Below, piece by piece: positions 25,972 to 34,771 of a DNA stretch of 51,588 bases. How positions within the stretch are numbered: the first letter of the stretch is position 1; the number at the start of each line of letters is the position of its first letter. The stretch covers positions 1 through 51,588 of the forward strand of contig JAEYJO010000031.1 of NCBI GenBank assembly GCA_023408815.1, in the 5' to 3' direction. Below the pieces are notes generated by a model, which was not told the DNA's origin, did not search any database, and saw nothing but the letters and a program-made list of their open reading frames with translations. A program made the translations under genes and the position numbers. This stretch comes from Bacillota bacterium (GTDB lineage: Bacteria; Bacillota; Clostridia; Lachnospirales; Lachnospiraceae).

Positions 25972-26985
25972 TTACTTTGTGTTCAAGTTCCTGTCTTTCA
26001 CCGTCTCCCGTACTATGAATTTGGTACAAACTTGTGTTTTTACTACAATCTCATCTCTTCCTTCTATTAAATCTGCAATTCTCCGGACCGCTATTTTTCC
26101 CATTTCCGTATTGGGCACCCTCAAGGTTGTCAGTCGCGGAGAAGATATTTCGGAGAACGGCAAGTCATCGAATCCAACGATAGAAACATCATCAGGAATC
26201 CGATATCCTTTTTCCTGCAACGCTTTCATAGCCCCAAGCGCCATCAAATCATTATCCGCAAAAAAAGCCGTCGGCAAATCCGCCGCCGACTCCAGATAAC
26301 CTTTCATATCCTGATAGGCTCCTTGTAAATTCGGCGTTACTGTAAACGTATATTTTTCCTGATATTCCAGTTTATTTTTACGAAGAGCAGTCTGATAACC
26401 TGCAAACCTCGAACGAAATCCTTTGATCCTATATGAGCCGCGGATATATCCAATTTGCTTATGCCCTTTTTCTATGAGATATTCGGTTGCCATCCTTGCG
26501 GCATCGGAATTATTGATCAACACCGAATTAAACTCCATATGCTCGTCCCAATGATCCATGATCAGCAGCGGGCATACCGCTTTTTTGAATATCTCCAGAT
26601 CTCCTTCCAGCATCTCCGTAGCCAAAACCACCGCAGCGCTTCCGCTCTCGGCAATCAGATTCAACACTTGTCTCTCATAATCCGAATCCCTCTGATCCAC
26701 GTTGCATATTACCATTTCATAATGGTATCTTCTGCATTCCTGCTCGAATCCGTTTATCAGGGAAGAAAAGAAAGGCGTATCGTCAATAATGGAGCCGTTC
26801 TTACGGAAAATCACCAATTTGATCTTGGTAATGGAGGTCTCGCTGATATAACCGGTCTCTCTTGCTATGCGAAGAATCTCTTCTGCAGTTTCTTTATTTA
26901 CACCTTTTTTATGGTTCAGGGCATTGGATACCGTAGCAGGCGAATATCCGGTCATCGCGCTGATATCTCTAATACTTATTTTCAC
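25972..26985 (-). CDS. LacI family transcriptional regulator, paralogue
   Basis: LacI-type repressor with the HTH ISIRDISAMTGYSPATVSNA at the very start and a sugar-binding domain with LPTAFFADNDLMALGAMKAL and VSIVGFDDLPFSEISSPRLT. These segments are nearly the same as in the repressor at 23534-24553, and similarity runs the full length, so the two are recent or subfamily paralogues. I prefer the GTG at 26985, with AAGGTG six bases upstream, over the ATG at 27000, which has no visible site; this also places the HTH at the N-terminus. It is a single-gene unit ended by a terminator. It could co-regulate the apiose-type operon or act on genes outside the window. Confidence 0.88.
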   Translation of the reverse strand: MKISIRDISAMTGYSPATVSNALNHKKGVNKETAEEILRIARETGYISETSITKIKLVIFRKNGSIIDDTPFFSSLINGFEQECRRYHYEMVICNVDQRDSDYERQVLNLIAESGSAAVVLATEMLEGDLEIFKKAVCPLLIMDHWDEHMEFNSVLINNSDAARMATEYLIEKGHKQIGYIRGSYRIKGFRSRFAGYQTALRKNKLEYQEKYTFTVTPNLQGAYQDMKGYLESAADLPTAFFADNDLMALGAMKALQEKGYRIPDDVSIVGFDDLPFSEISSPRLTTLRVPNTEMGKIAVRRIADLIEGRDEIVVKTQVCTKFIVRETVKDRNLNTK

Positions 26986-27151
26986 CTTACACACCTTCAT
27001 TCATTAATATGATAGGAGCAATGTACATACCCGCTTCATTTTTTTCATCATATCATAATTTTGGATTTCAGTCTATTTGTTATTAGTCAAACAGTTTTTT
27101 CAAATTAGCCATATAAATGTCGGGTTGAATTTGGAGTAAAGATATCATCTT

Positions 27152-27976
27152 TTATTGTACGTGAATCTCTATCTGTAAAAGATACTTTGTGGAATCGATG
27201 GTAGAAGTCTCATCGAACAAGTACTCCTCATATGCGTCACCGCATACTTTCAGACCCGCTTCTTTAATATAATTAAGGACCCTGTCATATAGACCGGCGC
27301 TTTGTGAATATTCACCATACTCCCGCCCAATTACATACAAGCCTTTGGGTTTTTCTGAATTGCTCGGATAGCTGCCCCCGGATAAAGGGCAATAATAATA
27401 CTGGGAAGGATGAGAAAAATTTCTTTTCATTAAATCCGAATGGGAAATAATCGAACCTGCAGGCAATCCGCGAATGATCCGATTATCGTTGCAGAAATCA
27501 TAAAATTCCACAAGATAATACCAGCCGTCCAGTACATGACTGGTCTCCGGAAGCTTGGGACCCAGCAAAAGCGGTACAGCATCGTATTTCTTAACTTCAA
27601 TAGCGTTAATATCATTCCTCACGATCATTCCCTTTTTCGTTAATCTAATTCGGGTATCCAGCATATAGTTAATCTGTTCCAGCGCTTGAATCTTTTCTTG
27701 AACCACAGTTTTTTGCACTTGCAGCATATCGACTAAATTTTCCGGCGAACGATTGCTCAGATAATCCTTAATTTGTTTTAAGGGCATGCCTATTTCCCGT
27801 AAAACAGTAATCACATTGGCAATATCGATCTGGGGATAAGTATAGTAACGATAGTTGTTATTTCTATCGATCTCCGCAGGCGAAAGAAGTCCTATTTTAT
27901 CATAGAACAAAAGATTCCTTCGTGTAATCCCAGTCACATGAGCAAATTCACTTATTTTCATACGATACTTTTCCAT
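27152..27976 (-). CDS. MerR family regulator with drug-sensing C-terminus
   Basis: Transcription activator of 274 residues. The N-terminal winged helix (about 3-72) reads MKISEFAHVTGITRRNLLFY and DKIGLLSPAEIDRNNNYRYY. A coiled-coil dimer helix (about 80-112) follows. The C-terminal 150 residues resemble the BmrR/GyrI-type effector domain that binds lipophilic cations. Transcribed away from the MATE exporter gene, whose promoter has the stretched spacing that MerR activators need. It should switch on export when a toxic compound binds. Confidence 0.88.
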   Translation of the reverse strand: MEKYRMKISEFAHVTGITRRNLLFYDKIGLLSPAEIDRNNNYRYYTYPQIDIANVITVLREIGMPLKQIKDYLSNRSPENLVDMLQVQKTVVQEKIQALEQINYMLDTRIRLTKKGMIVRNDINAIEVKKYDAVPLLLGPKLPETSHVLDGWYYLVEFYDFCNDNRIIRGLPAGSIISHSDLMKRNFSHPSQYYYCPLSGGSYPSNSEKPKGLYVIGREYGEYSQSAGLYDRVLNYIKEAGLKVCGDAYEEYLFDETSTIDSTKYLLQIEIHVQ

Positions 27977-28021
27977 TTTTTACCCTTTTTCGATTTATTA
28001 AAACATTTTATAATTCATAGC

Positions 28022-28052
28022 TTGACTGTTCAGTATATGTACAGTTTATAAT
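28022..28052 (+). promoter_or_regulatory. MerR-controlled promoter of the MATE gene
   Basis: A -35 TTGACT (28022-28027) and -10 TATAAT (28047-28052) are 19 bases apart, the unusual spacing of MerR-regulated promoters. A dyad ACTGT...ACAGT (about 28025-28045) fills the spacer, where MerR dimers bind and twist DNA. Confidence 0.8.
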
Positions 28053-28090
28053 AGCCAGTTGAACTAATCAATGTTTTTTTGGAGGAGTGT

Positions 28091-29419
28091 ATGTTAAACA
28101 AAATTTTAAACATGAAACACATTAATAAGCAATTTTCCCGATATGTGATCCCATCCGTAATCGGAATGCTCGTTCAGGCACTATATGTTATACTGGACGG
28201 CGTTATCGTCGGGCAGGGTATCGGCGAGGTCGCACTGGGCGCTATCAATATCGTTTTCCCGTTCAGTATGCTGGTCATCGCTCTGGCTATGCTTATAGCC
28301 GTAGGCGGCGCAAATGTATACTCTTTTCATAAAGGGCAAGGAGAAACAGAAAAGGCGAACAATATATTCTGCCAATGTCTGGCATTAGCAGTCATGATAG
28401 GTATCGTTCTGGCATTAACGGGCTTTTTCTTTCGGGAGCAGATTTCTATCTTCCTGGGTGCTAACGAAGAATTATTGGTTCCTGCAGTTGCCTACCTCAA
28501 ATGGTCGGCTCCCTTTTCTCTTATACAAATGGTCACATTCGGTCTTTCTGTTTTTGTGCGCAATGATAATAATCCTAAAATCGCCATGATCGGTTCTGTC
28601 TTTGGTGCTGTCATCAACGCAGCTCTCGACATTATTTTTATTCTCGTTCTTCATTATGGAATAGAGGTAGCAGCAATTACAAACGGCATCGGTATGGGTA
28701 TTGAATTTCTTTTTTATATCAGCCATTTTATTTTTAAAAAGGGAGCTCTGCGCATTCGCAAGCCCGTCTTCCACTTTGGGGAAATAAAAAGAGTATTGAG
28801 CAACGGTATGGCTTCCTCGCTGATGGAATTCAGCGTGCCGGCCTTTACCTTTTCCTATAATCTTGCCGTGGTGCAGATTGCAGGAACACTTGGTGTATCC
28901 GCATATTCCATCGTCGGTTATGTATGTTCGATTATTAATATGGTAGTAATGGGCGTAGCACAGGGAGTGCAGCCCCTCATGAGCCTCTATCACGGTCAGG
29001 ATGAGAAGAAGGGTTTTTCCTATGTGTACCATCTCGGAGTCATTACCAATATTGCCGCCTCCGTCGTATTGGTTGCTATTTGTGTAATCTTCGGAGAAAA
29101 TATTGCCCCGCTGTTCCATACCGGCAATACTGCTTTAACCAGTCTAACCGCGCATATGCTCAGTCAATATCCATTTGCATATATTTTTATAGGAATTACT
29201 TTAATGAATATCCTCTATTTCCAGACCATGGAACGCAACATCTATGCAACGTTGCTTTCGTTTTTACGATGTCTCGGTTTTGTTCAGATTTTTTTACTGC
29301 TTTCGGTATTTGTTTTTCATGCCGAGGGGATCTATCTCACCTTTTTGGCCGGCGAATTGTGTCACTTTATTATTTCTCAGGCATTGGTAAGAAGGACAAT
29401 GAAACATTATGTGCTATAA
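28091..29419 (+). CDS. MATE family efflux transporter
   Basis: A 442-residue inner-membrane exporter with twelve predicted hydrophobic helices in two similar halves (around FSRYVIPSVIGMLVQALYV and again VLSNGMASSLMEFSVPAFTF). MATE proteins expel cationic drugs using sodium or proton gradients. The start at 28091 follows GGAGGAG by three to nine bases and is preferred to a TTG twelve bases earlier. It stands opposite the MerR regulator gene and is the obvious target of it. A stem-loop follows. Drug specificity cannot be read from the sequence. Confidence 0.92.
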   Translation: MLNKILNMKHINKQFSRYVIPSVIGMLVQALYVILDGVIVGQGIGEVALGAINIVFPFSMLVIALAMLIAVGGANVYSFHKGQGETEKANNIFCQCLALAVMIGIVLALTGFFFREQISIFLGANEELLVPAVAYLKWSAPFSLIQMVTFGLSVFVRNDNNPKIAMIGSVFGAVINAALDIIFILVLHYGIEVAAITNGIGMGIEFLFYISHFIFKKGALRIRKPVFHFGEIKRVLSNGMASSLMEFSVPAFTFSYNLAVVQIAGTLGVSAYSIVGYVCSIINMVVMGVAQGVQPLMSLYHGQDEKKGFSYVYHLGVITNIAASVVLVAICVIFGENIAPLFHTGNTALTSLTAHMLSQYPFAYIFIGITLMNILYFQTMERNIYATLLSFLRCLGFVQIFLLLSVFVFHAEGIYLTFLAGELCHFIISQALVRRTMKHYVL

Positions 29420-29425
29420 TGCAAA

Positions 29426-29466
29426 GATGCCGCGGTCCGACATCTCATCTGTCAGGCCGCGGCATC
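29426..29466. terminator. GC-rich stem-loop between convergent MATE and SBP genes
   Basis: Arms GATGCCGCGG (29426-29435) and its complement (29457-29466) pair perfectly, and the stem continues inward with CCGACA/TGTC. T tracts are poor on both sides (TTTGC on the minus strand). It probably serves as a shared terminator for the two convergent transcripts. Confidence 0.65.
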
Positions 29467-29526
29467 ACACATATCTATCTCACCCAAGCATAAACACCCT
29501 CATGCTAAGATTCCGTTTTTTTATTA

Positions 29527-31155
29527 CTACTGCGCATTGGCAAAATAAGCATCCAACTGCGCATTTGCTTCATCCACTACCGTGCCCATTCCGGCAGATT
29601 CCAGCTTATTGAGGAATTCCGGCAATGCGGTCTCAGGATCGATTGCTCCAACACTAAGTGCCAACGCATATTCTTCACCTACGTTTGCCAAAGCAGCCAA
29701 TTCTGTTTCAACATTAGTAGGATCGAACTGATATCCGAATGCAGGGATAGCTTTTGCACCTTCATAGTAAGGAATAAATGTTTTTGTAAAGAAGTCTTTA
29801 CCTTCACCTTCCTGAGGAGGAAGCAGAGTGATGTTACCCATACCGTTTCTCCAAGGCTGATAGTTATCACGTTCAGCCGTAAATACTACGAGTCCGTCAT
29901 CATTTAAGTTGTAATGAGTACCTTCAACACCATACTCTAACAATGTAATTAAATAAGGATCTGTGTTCAGCAGGTTAAGGAATGCCATTGCTCTTTCAGG
30001 ATTCTTGGAAGATGTAGAAATAGCCATCATAGCGCCCTGTGTAGATGTCTTATCTACGTAAGGAGGTGTACAGGGAACGAATGCAACTTCAATACCGCGT
30101 TCCTGACTTGCCTGTACCTCATATCCCAAAGCGTAAGACTGCGTACCGATCAGGTAAGCGCCTTCCAGCTGCTTGGAAGTACGTAAATCGTTTGCTGTCT
30201 GCTTGTTTGCACATCCGGGATCGATATAGCCCGCCTGATAGTATTCACGAGTCTGCTCTACGAATTTCTTATATTCTTCCGTAGCAAATTTGTTAACAAT
30301 CTTGCTTCCGATATCTGTGGAAACGTCCGTAGGATCGATATAATAAGATAATACGTTAAGGCTTCCTGCGTCGCCGTTTACGATGATAGAATTATCTACC
30401 ATTCTTTCCAGAACAGCACCTTCAACGAGCAGCGGATAGAAGTCAGCGCCTTCGCCTTCTTTAACGGTCTTAAGAATGTCGCCGAAACCATAGTAATCGG
30501 TATTCTTGATGTCATCTACGGTATAGCCGTATTTCTCTAACAAGGTCACGTTAACATCCCATGTGTTCTGTGTTCCAAAATCCTTGAATGCCGGAAGAGC
30601 GTAAACGCCGTATCCGTCGGAACCTTCGATTTCAGCACCGGTCTTTAATACTTCCGGAAGAGCATTCCAGATGTCGCTGCCGTAGTTTGCGAGTAAATTG
30701 GTTTCCGGATCATCAAGGCGTACCCAGGCGCCTTTTTTCGCAAAAGAGTTGTACTCATTTGCGGACCAGGAACATGTAAAGTAAATATCTACATCGTCGC
30801 CGCCGTTGATTGCAAGCGTAGAACCTTCATCGAAGTCACCCCATGTTCCCCAGATAGGCTCAAGAGTAACATTCAACTTCTCACCGAGGTATTCGTTTAC
30901 TTTTTCCATAACCGCCTTATCGTCATTTACGGTGCTTCCATGGAGATACCATTTTAAGGTAACAGGCTCGGAAGTGTCCAAAGCTGCTGCTTCCGCAGGG
31001 GCCTCTGCTGTTTCTTCCGCAGCAGGCGTTTCTGCCGTTTCTGTTGTTTCTGTTGCATCAGTAGCTGTTTCCGTACTGCCGGTGCTGCCGCATCCTGCTA
31101 ACATCGTAGCTGACATGGCGATACAAAGCACGAGTGATAATAATTTTTTCTTCAT
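29527..31155 (-). CDS. extracellular sugar-binding lipoprotein (Lpl-type ABC importer)
   Basis: A 542-residue family 1 solute-binding protein. The signal peptide ends in MLAGCGSTG, a clear lipobox; a Thr/Glu/Ala-rich linker runs to about residue 60. The large binding domain starts VTLKWYLHGSTVNDDKAVME and includes DVDIYFTCSWSANEYNSFAK and SSKNPERAMAFLNLLNTDPY, typical of LplA-like proteins for oligosaccharides. GGGAGG precedes the ATG. It is the last gene of a three-gene operon with LplB- and YtcP-like permeases; no ATPase gene is present, as is usual for this class, which borrows a shared MsmX-type ATPase. Confidence 0.92.
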   Translation of the reverse strand: MKKKLLSLVLCIAMSATMLAGCGSTGSTETATDATETTETAETPAAEETAEAPAEAAALDTSEPVTLKWYLHGSTVNDDKAVMEKVNEYLGEKLNVTLEPIWGTWGDFDEGSTLAINGGDDVDIYFTCSWSANEYNSFAKKGAWVRLDDPETNLLANYGSDIWNALPEVLKTGAEIEGSDGYGVYALPAFKDFGTQNTWDVNVTLLEKYGYTVDDIKNTDYYGFGDILKTVKEGEGADFYPLLVEGAVLERMVDNSIIVNGDAGSLNVLSYYIDPTDVSTDIGSKIVNKFATEEYKKFVEQTREYYQAGYIDPGCANKQTANDLRTSKQLEGAYLIGTQSYALGYEVQASQERGIEVAFVPCTPPYVDKTSTQGAMMAISTSSKNPERAMAFLNLLNTDPYLITLLEYGVEGTHYNLNDDGLVVFTAERDNYQPWRNGMGNITLLPPQEGEGKDFFTKTFIPYYEGAKAIPAFGYQFDPTNVETELAALANVGEEYALALSVGAIDPETALPEFLNKLESAGMGTVVDEANAQLDAYFANAQ

Positions 31156-31227
31156 GTTTACCTCCCTAAAAAAATTTATAGTTTTATGTAAGTGGCGTTA
31201 TTGCCAGACCTACCGTGTGGATGGGCA

Positions 31228-32166
31228 TCAGCCCTTTACGGAGCCTATCGTAAGGCCCGCAATGATGTATCTTTGGAAGAACGGATACGCAAAAGCGATG
31301 GGAACTACGATCAGTACTACCAAGGCCATCCTAAGACTCTGCGTAGGCAGCTTGCTGGCGGCCGCAGCCGCATCCGCTCCCATGTTGGCGCTGTTTTTTG
31401 CCAGATATTCCACATTCCTCTGCATCTGCATAAGCAAATATTGAAGCGGAATCTTTGCTCTATCTCTTACGTACAGCAGAGCGATGAACCATTCGTTCCA
31501 GAATGCCAGGGCATTGAGCAATGCGATAGTCGCAATACCGGGCTTCGCGATCGGTACGATAATGCGGAATAACGTATTGTATTCCCCGCTGCCGTCGATA
31601 GCCGCAGCCTCGATCAGCTCCTCGGGAACAGAACTCTGGAAGAATGTTCTCATAACGATAATATTGAACGGATTTACCAAAAGCGGTACGATAAGCGCTG
31701 CATAGTTATCGCTGAGTCCCAGCATCTGTTTGCATACCATGTAAGTCGGTACCAACCCTCCTCCGAACAACATGGTAAAAAAGCTAAAAAAGGAGAAAAA
31801 GCTTCTATACTTGAAATCCCTGCGGAAAAGTGCATACGAATACAGAACACAAATCAATACACTGAGCACCGTACCTACTATCGTAATAAAAAAGCTGTTG
31901 AAATAGGACAACCATAGCTGGTCTCCCAGTTTCATTATATATTTATAAGCCTCTATTCCCCAGGACAGCGGAACAAAAGAGTATCCGATCTGTCTGATGC
32001 TTTCTTCCGTCGTAAACGAAATAATTACAACGAAGATGAATGGAATAACGCATGCCGCGCAAAACAATGTCATAACGATATTGATAACGATTTCTGCCGG
32101 AACACTTACTGCGTTAATAGGCCTTTTTCTCTTGTGACCTAAAGCCATCTGTGCATTTTTACTCAC
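31228..32166 (-). CDS. carbohydrate ABC transporter permease, YtcP/LplC type
   Basis: MalG-side inner-membrane permease, about 312 residues with six hydrophobic helices. It has TEESIRQIGYSFVPLSWGIE, LFGGGLVPTYMVCKQMLGL and the ATPase-coupling EAA loop PEELIEAAAIDGSGEYNTLF. The C-terminal YPFFQRYIIAGLTIGSVKG is diagnostic of the YtcP/LplC group. I prefer the GTG at 32166, seven bases after GGAGGG, because the ATG at 32181 lies inside that site. It follows the LplB-like gene with a near overlap and pairs with it as a heterodimer. Confidence 0.92.
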   Translation of the reverse strand: MSKNAQMALGHKRKRPINAVSVPAEIVINIVMTLFCAACVIPFIFVVIISFTTEESIRQIGYSFVPLSWGIEAYKYIMKLGDQLWLSYFNSFFITIVGTVLSVLICVLYSYALFRRDFKYRSFFSFFSFFTMLFGGGLVPTYMVCKQMLGLSDNYAALIVPLLVNPFNIIVMRTFFQSSVPEELIEAAAIDGSGEYNTLFRIIVPIAKPGIATIALLNALAFWNEWFIALLYVRDRAKIPLQYLLMQMQRNVEYLAKNSANMGADAAAAASKLPTQSLRMALVVLIVVPIAFAYPFFQRYIIAGLTIGSVKG

Positions 32167-32180
32167 TTTTATTCCCTCCA

Positions 32181-33146
32181 TTAGAACAAGCTGCTGTCCT
32201 TGTCAAATTTACTTACAATACCGTTAGCAACCATGATGCATATAAATCCGACAACATTCTGCAAAAGTCCGGCCGCCGTCGTCATACCGTAATTCTGCGT
32301 CGCAATCATCGCACGGTATACGTAAGTATCGATTACCTGCGTTACCGACATAATCGGTCCGGAGCTCATCGGCACCTGATAGAACAATCCAAAATCGGCG
32401 TTGAAAATCTTGCCTACCGCCAGTATGAAGAGTATAATAATCATTGTTTTTAAATGAGGCAGCGTCACGTAGAAAACCTGCTGCATCTTCGACGCTCCGT
32501 CGATACTGGCCGCTTCGTACTGTGTCGCATCGATACCCGTTATAGCTGCCAGATATAAGATAACTGAATATCCGGTGCTCTTCCATATGTAAGCTATCGT
32601 CAATATATACGGCCAGGGTCCCGTAGTGTTATAAAAATCAATGGGCTTCATGCCCCAATTCTGCATGGCATGCGTCAAAAGTCCGTTAGTCGGATCCAAA
32701 AACGCCTGCAGGAAGTAGCTCGCTACTACCCAGCTCAAAAAGTAAGGGAAAAACATCAATGTCTGATAGGTTTTCGCAACGAACTTTTTGGTAACCTCAT
32801 TCAATATAACAGCAAAGGTTACAGAAATCAGCAGTCCCAATATGATGAAGACTATGTTGTAACCCAAAGTATTTCGAATCATAATCCATGAATCGCTGGT
32901 CGCAAATAGAAACTTAAAATTTTTCAGTCCTACCAACTTGCTATGCATTATATTATTAATTAACGACGGCGCTTTCGTGTAAATTTTATAATCCTGAAAT
33001 GCCATCACGATGCCGAACATCGGCAGGTAGCGAATCAGTATCAGCCAAATAGCTCCGGGCGCCACCATGGTAAGCAGCATAAATGTCTTCTTTCTTCTCG
33101 CCGAAACCGTCGTATGTGCCTTCTTCGCAACAGATACTCGTGACAT
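32181..33146 (-). CDS. carbohydrate ABC transporter permease, LplB/YteP type
   Basis: MalF-side permease, about 321 residues with six hydrophobic helices. Landmarks are YLPMFGIVMAFQDYKIYTKA, MFFPYFLSWVVASYFLQAFL and the EAA loop TQYEAASIDGASKMQQVFYV. The start at 33146 follows GAGGAGAG by five bases; the ATG 45 bases upstream has no such site. It is the first gene of the three-gene transporter. In characterised relatives (YteP, LplB) the cargo is pectic or other complex oligosaccharides, and these systems are often governed by YesM/YesN pairs like the one at 2.4-5.8 kb. Confidence 0.92.
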   Translation of the reverse strand: MSRVSVAKKAHTTVSARRKKTFMLLTMVAPGAIWLILIRYLPMFGIVMAFQDYKIYTKAPSLINNIMHSKLVGLKNFKFLFATSDSWIMIRNTLGYNIVFIILGLLISVTFAVILNEVTKKFVAKTYQTLMFFPYFLSWVVASYFLQAFLDPTNGLLTHAMQNWGMKPIDFYNTTGPWPYILTIAYIWKSTGYSVILYLAAITGIDATQYEAASIDGASKMQQVFYVTLPHLKTMIIILFILAVGKIFNADFGLFYQVPMSSGPIMSVTQVIDTYVYRAMIATQNYGMTTAAGLLQNVVGFICIMVANGIVSKFDKDSSLF

Positions 33147-33388
33147 TCTATCTCTCCTCTCGTTTGTCCTTATCTTCAAGTCTGAAATCATTTTGTATCT
33201 TGTGATTTCTTAAGTAAATCATACACAAAAGCCTCCTTTCTTACCATTTCTTATGTTGCCCTTTTTTGTATATTATTGTGCACATATTTCGTTACTGTTC
33301 AGTCCTTTCTCAGTAACAAATGATTTATTGCCAAAAGTGTGCCGTTGGTGTATATTTAAAATAAATTTTTTATAAGGAGTTATGGAAT
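33147..33388. promoter_or_regulatory. divergent intergenic region, LplB operon / methyltransferase
   Basis: The gap holds an inverted repeat GTTACTG (33290-33296) with CAGTAAC (about 33310-33316) around 13 bases, a possible operator. A minus-strand promoter TGAACA with AATAAT at 18 bases is conceivable within it. AAGGAG at about 33376-33381 serves the methyltransferase. I see no riboswitch. Confidence 0.4.
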
Positions 33389-34255
33389 ATGTGGATTGCT
33401 GATCAATGGAAAGATTATGAAGTAATAGATACCTCTTCCGGGGAAAAATTAGAAAGGTGGGGCGATTATCTCTTAGTCCGTCCGGATCCTCAGGTCATAT
33501 GGAATACCGAGAAAAAGAATGCCGGATGGAAAAAGAAAAACGGCCATTATCACCGCAGCGCCAAGGGCGGCGGAGAATGGGAGTTCTTCAATCTTCCCGA
33601 CGAATGGAGCATAAAATATCGAGAGCTCACCTTTCATTTGAAACCATTCAGCTTCAAGCATACGGGACTTTTTCCCGAGCAGGCGGTGAACTGGGACTGG
33701 TTCTCCTCCCTGATCGCGCAGGCGGACAGACCCATTAAGGTGCTCAATCTGTTCGCTTATACCGGAGGCGCTACTCTCGCTGCTGCGAAAGCAGGAGCTC
33801 AGGTCACTCACGTGGATGCTTCCAAGGGTATGGTAAACTGGGCAAAGGAAAATGCCGCCGCTTCCGGACTTGTTGATTCTCCTATCCGCTGGCTTGTGGA
33901 CGACTGTGTCAAATTCGTAGAGCGGGAGATCCGCCGGGGCAGCACCTATGATGCTATCATTATGGACCCTCCCTCCTATGGACGCGGCCCAAAGGGCGAA
34001 ATATGGAAAATAGAAGAGAGTATCTTTCCCCTCATTGAACTGACGGCAAAAATACTCTCTAAAGATGCACTTTTTTATTTAGTTAATTCTTACACTACCG
34101 GACTGCAGCCGGCAGTACTTTCTTATATGATCCACCTCTCCGTCGCCTCCAAGCTCGGCGGACATGTATCTGCCGAAGAAATCGGGCTTCCGGTAGCGGA
34201 CAGCGGCCTCATTCTTCCCTGCGGCGCCTCCGGCAGGTGGCAAAGGAATGCGTAA
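33389..34255 (+). CDS. class I SAM-dependent methyltransferase, RlmI-like
   Basis: A 288-residue protein whose central domain has methyltransferase motif I NLFAYTGGATLAAAKAGA, an acidic strand THVDASKGMVNWAKEN and the catalytic motif IIMDPPSYGRGPKGEIWKIE, the DPPSY form seen in rRNA cytosine and guanine methyltransferases (RlmI/RlmK class). The N-terminal part (to about residue 100) is a substrate-side beta domain without the PUA region of full RlmI. AAGGAG precedes the ATG. It is a single-gene unit. RNA is the likely substrate, but the exact site is unknown. Confidence 0.85.
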   Translation: MWIADQWKDYEVIDTSSGEKLERWGDYLLVRPDPQVIWNTEKKNAGWKKKNGHYHRSAKGGGEWEFFNLPDEWSIKYRELTFHLKPFSFKHTGLFPEQAVNWDWFSSLIAQADRPIKVLNLFAYTGGATLAAAKAGAQVTHVDASKGMVNWAKENAAASGLVDSPIRWLVDDCVKFVEREIRRGSTYDAIIMDPPSYGRGPKGEIWKIEESIFPLIELTAKILSKDALFYLVNSYTTGLQPAVLSYMIHLSVASKLGGHVSAEEIGLPVADSGLILPCGASGRWQRNA

Positions 34256-34261
34256 GCGTTG

Positions 34262-34708
34262 TTATATGCCTTGAACGCCAAAAGCGATCAGCATGACTAG
34301 CACAATAAGAATATAAATCGCCAGTACCACGCCCGCAATAATCAAGTAAGCCTTAAAAAAGTTGGATTTGCTCTTCTTTTCCGTCTTGCTGAATGCCCAT
34401 ACAAAAACTAAGACGATGCCCACGCAAGGTACGAACATAGCTAAAAGCAAAGAAACTAGCCATTCGCCCACACTCATTGGCTCCTCCAGCTCCTGCTGAT
34501 AACCGCCCTGTGATGGATATTGGTAGCCTTGGCCCCCCTGCTGGCCGTAGCTGTAGCCTTGATTCGGGCTGTTGTTCCCATAGCTGTTCTGCTGACCGTA
34601 AGCGTAGCCTTGGCCCTGATTGTTATCTCCATACGGCTCCGGTCCGGTTCCGGTAAATACACCACCCTGCTGTGTCCCATCATTTGGGTACATGTTGTTG
34701 TTATCCAT
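34262..34708 (-). CDS. small membrane protein with Gln/Gly/Tyr-rich N-terminus
   Basis: A 148-residue protein. Residues 1-72 are low complexity with repeated GQQNSYGNN, GYSYGQQGG-type units rich in Q, G, Y and N, likely disordered. Two hydrophobic helices follow (about 83-105 and 122-145), separated by a basic loop SKTEKKSKSN. The layout resembles many clostridial proteins with a disordered head and a two-helix membrane tail. GGGAGG precedes the ATG. It lies 63 bases downstream of the DUF2752 gene and probably shares its transcript. Function unknown. Confidence 0.75.
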   Translation of the reverse strand: MDNNNMYPNDGTQQGGVFTGTGPEPYGDNNQGQGYAYGQQNSYGNNSPNQGYSYGQQGGQGYQYPSQGGYQQELEEPMSVGEWLVSLLLAMFVPCVGIVLVFVWAFSKTEKKSKSNFFKAYLIIAGVVLAIYILIVLVMLIAFGVQGI

Positions 34709-34771
34709 CGTATGATTTCCTCCCTCATTTATGTGTACTCTTTTTCCTCACTATATACGGTATTCATTTTA

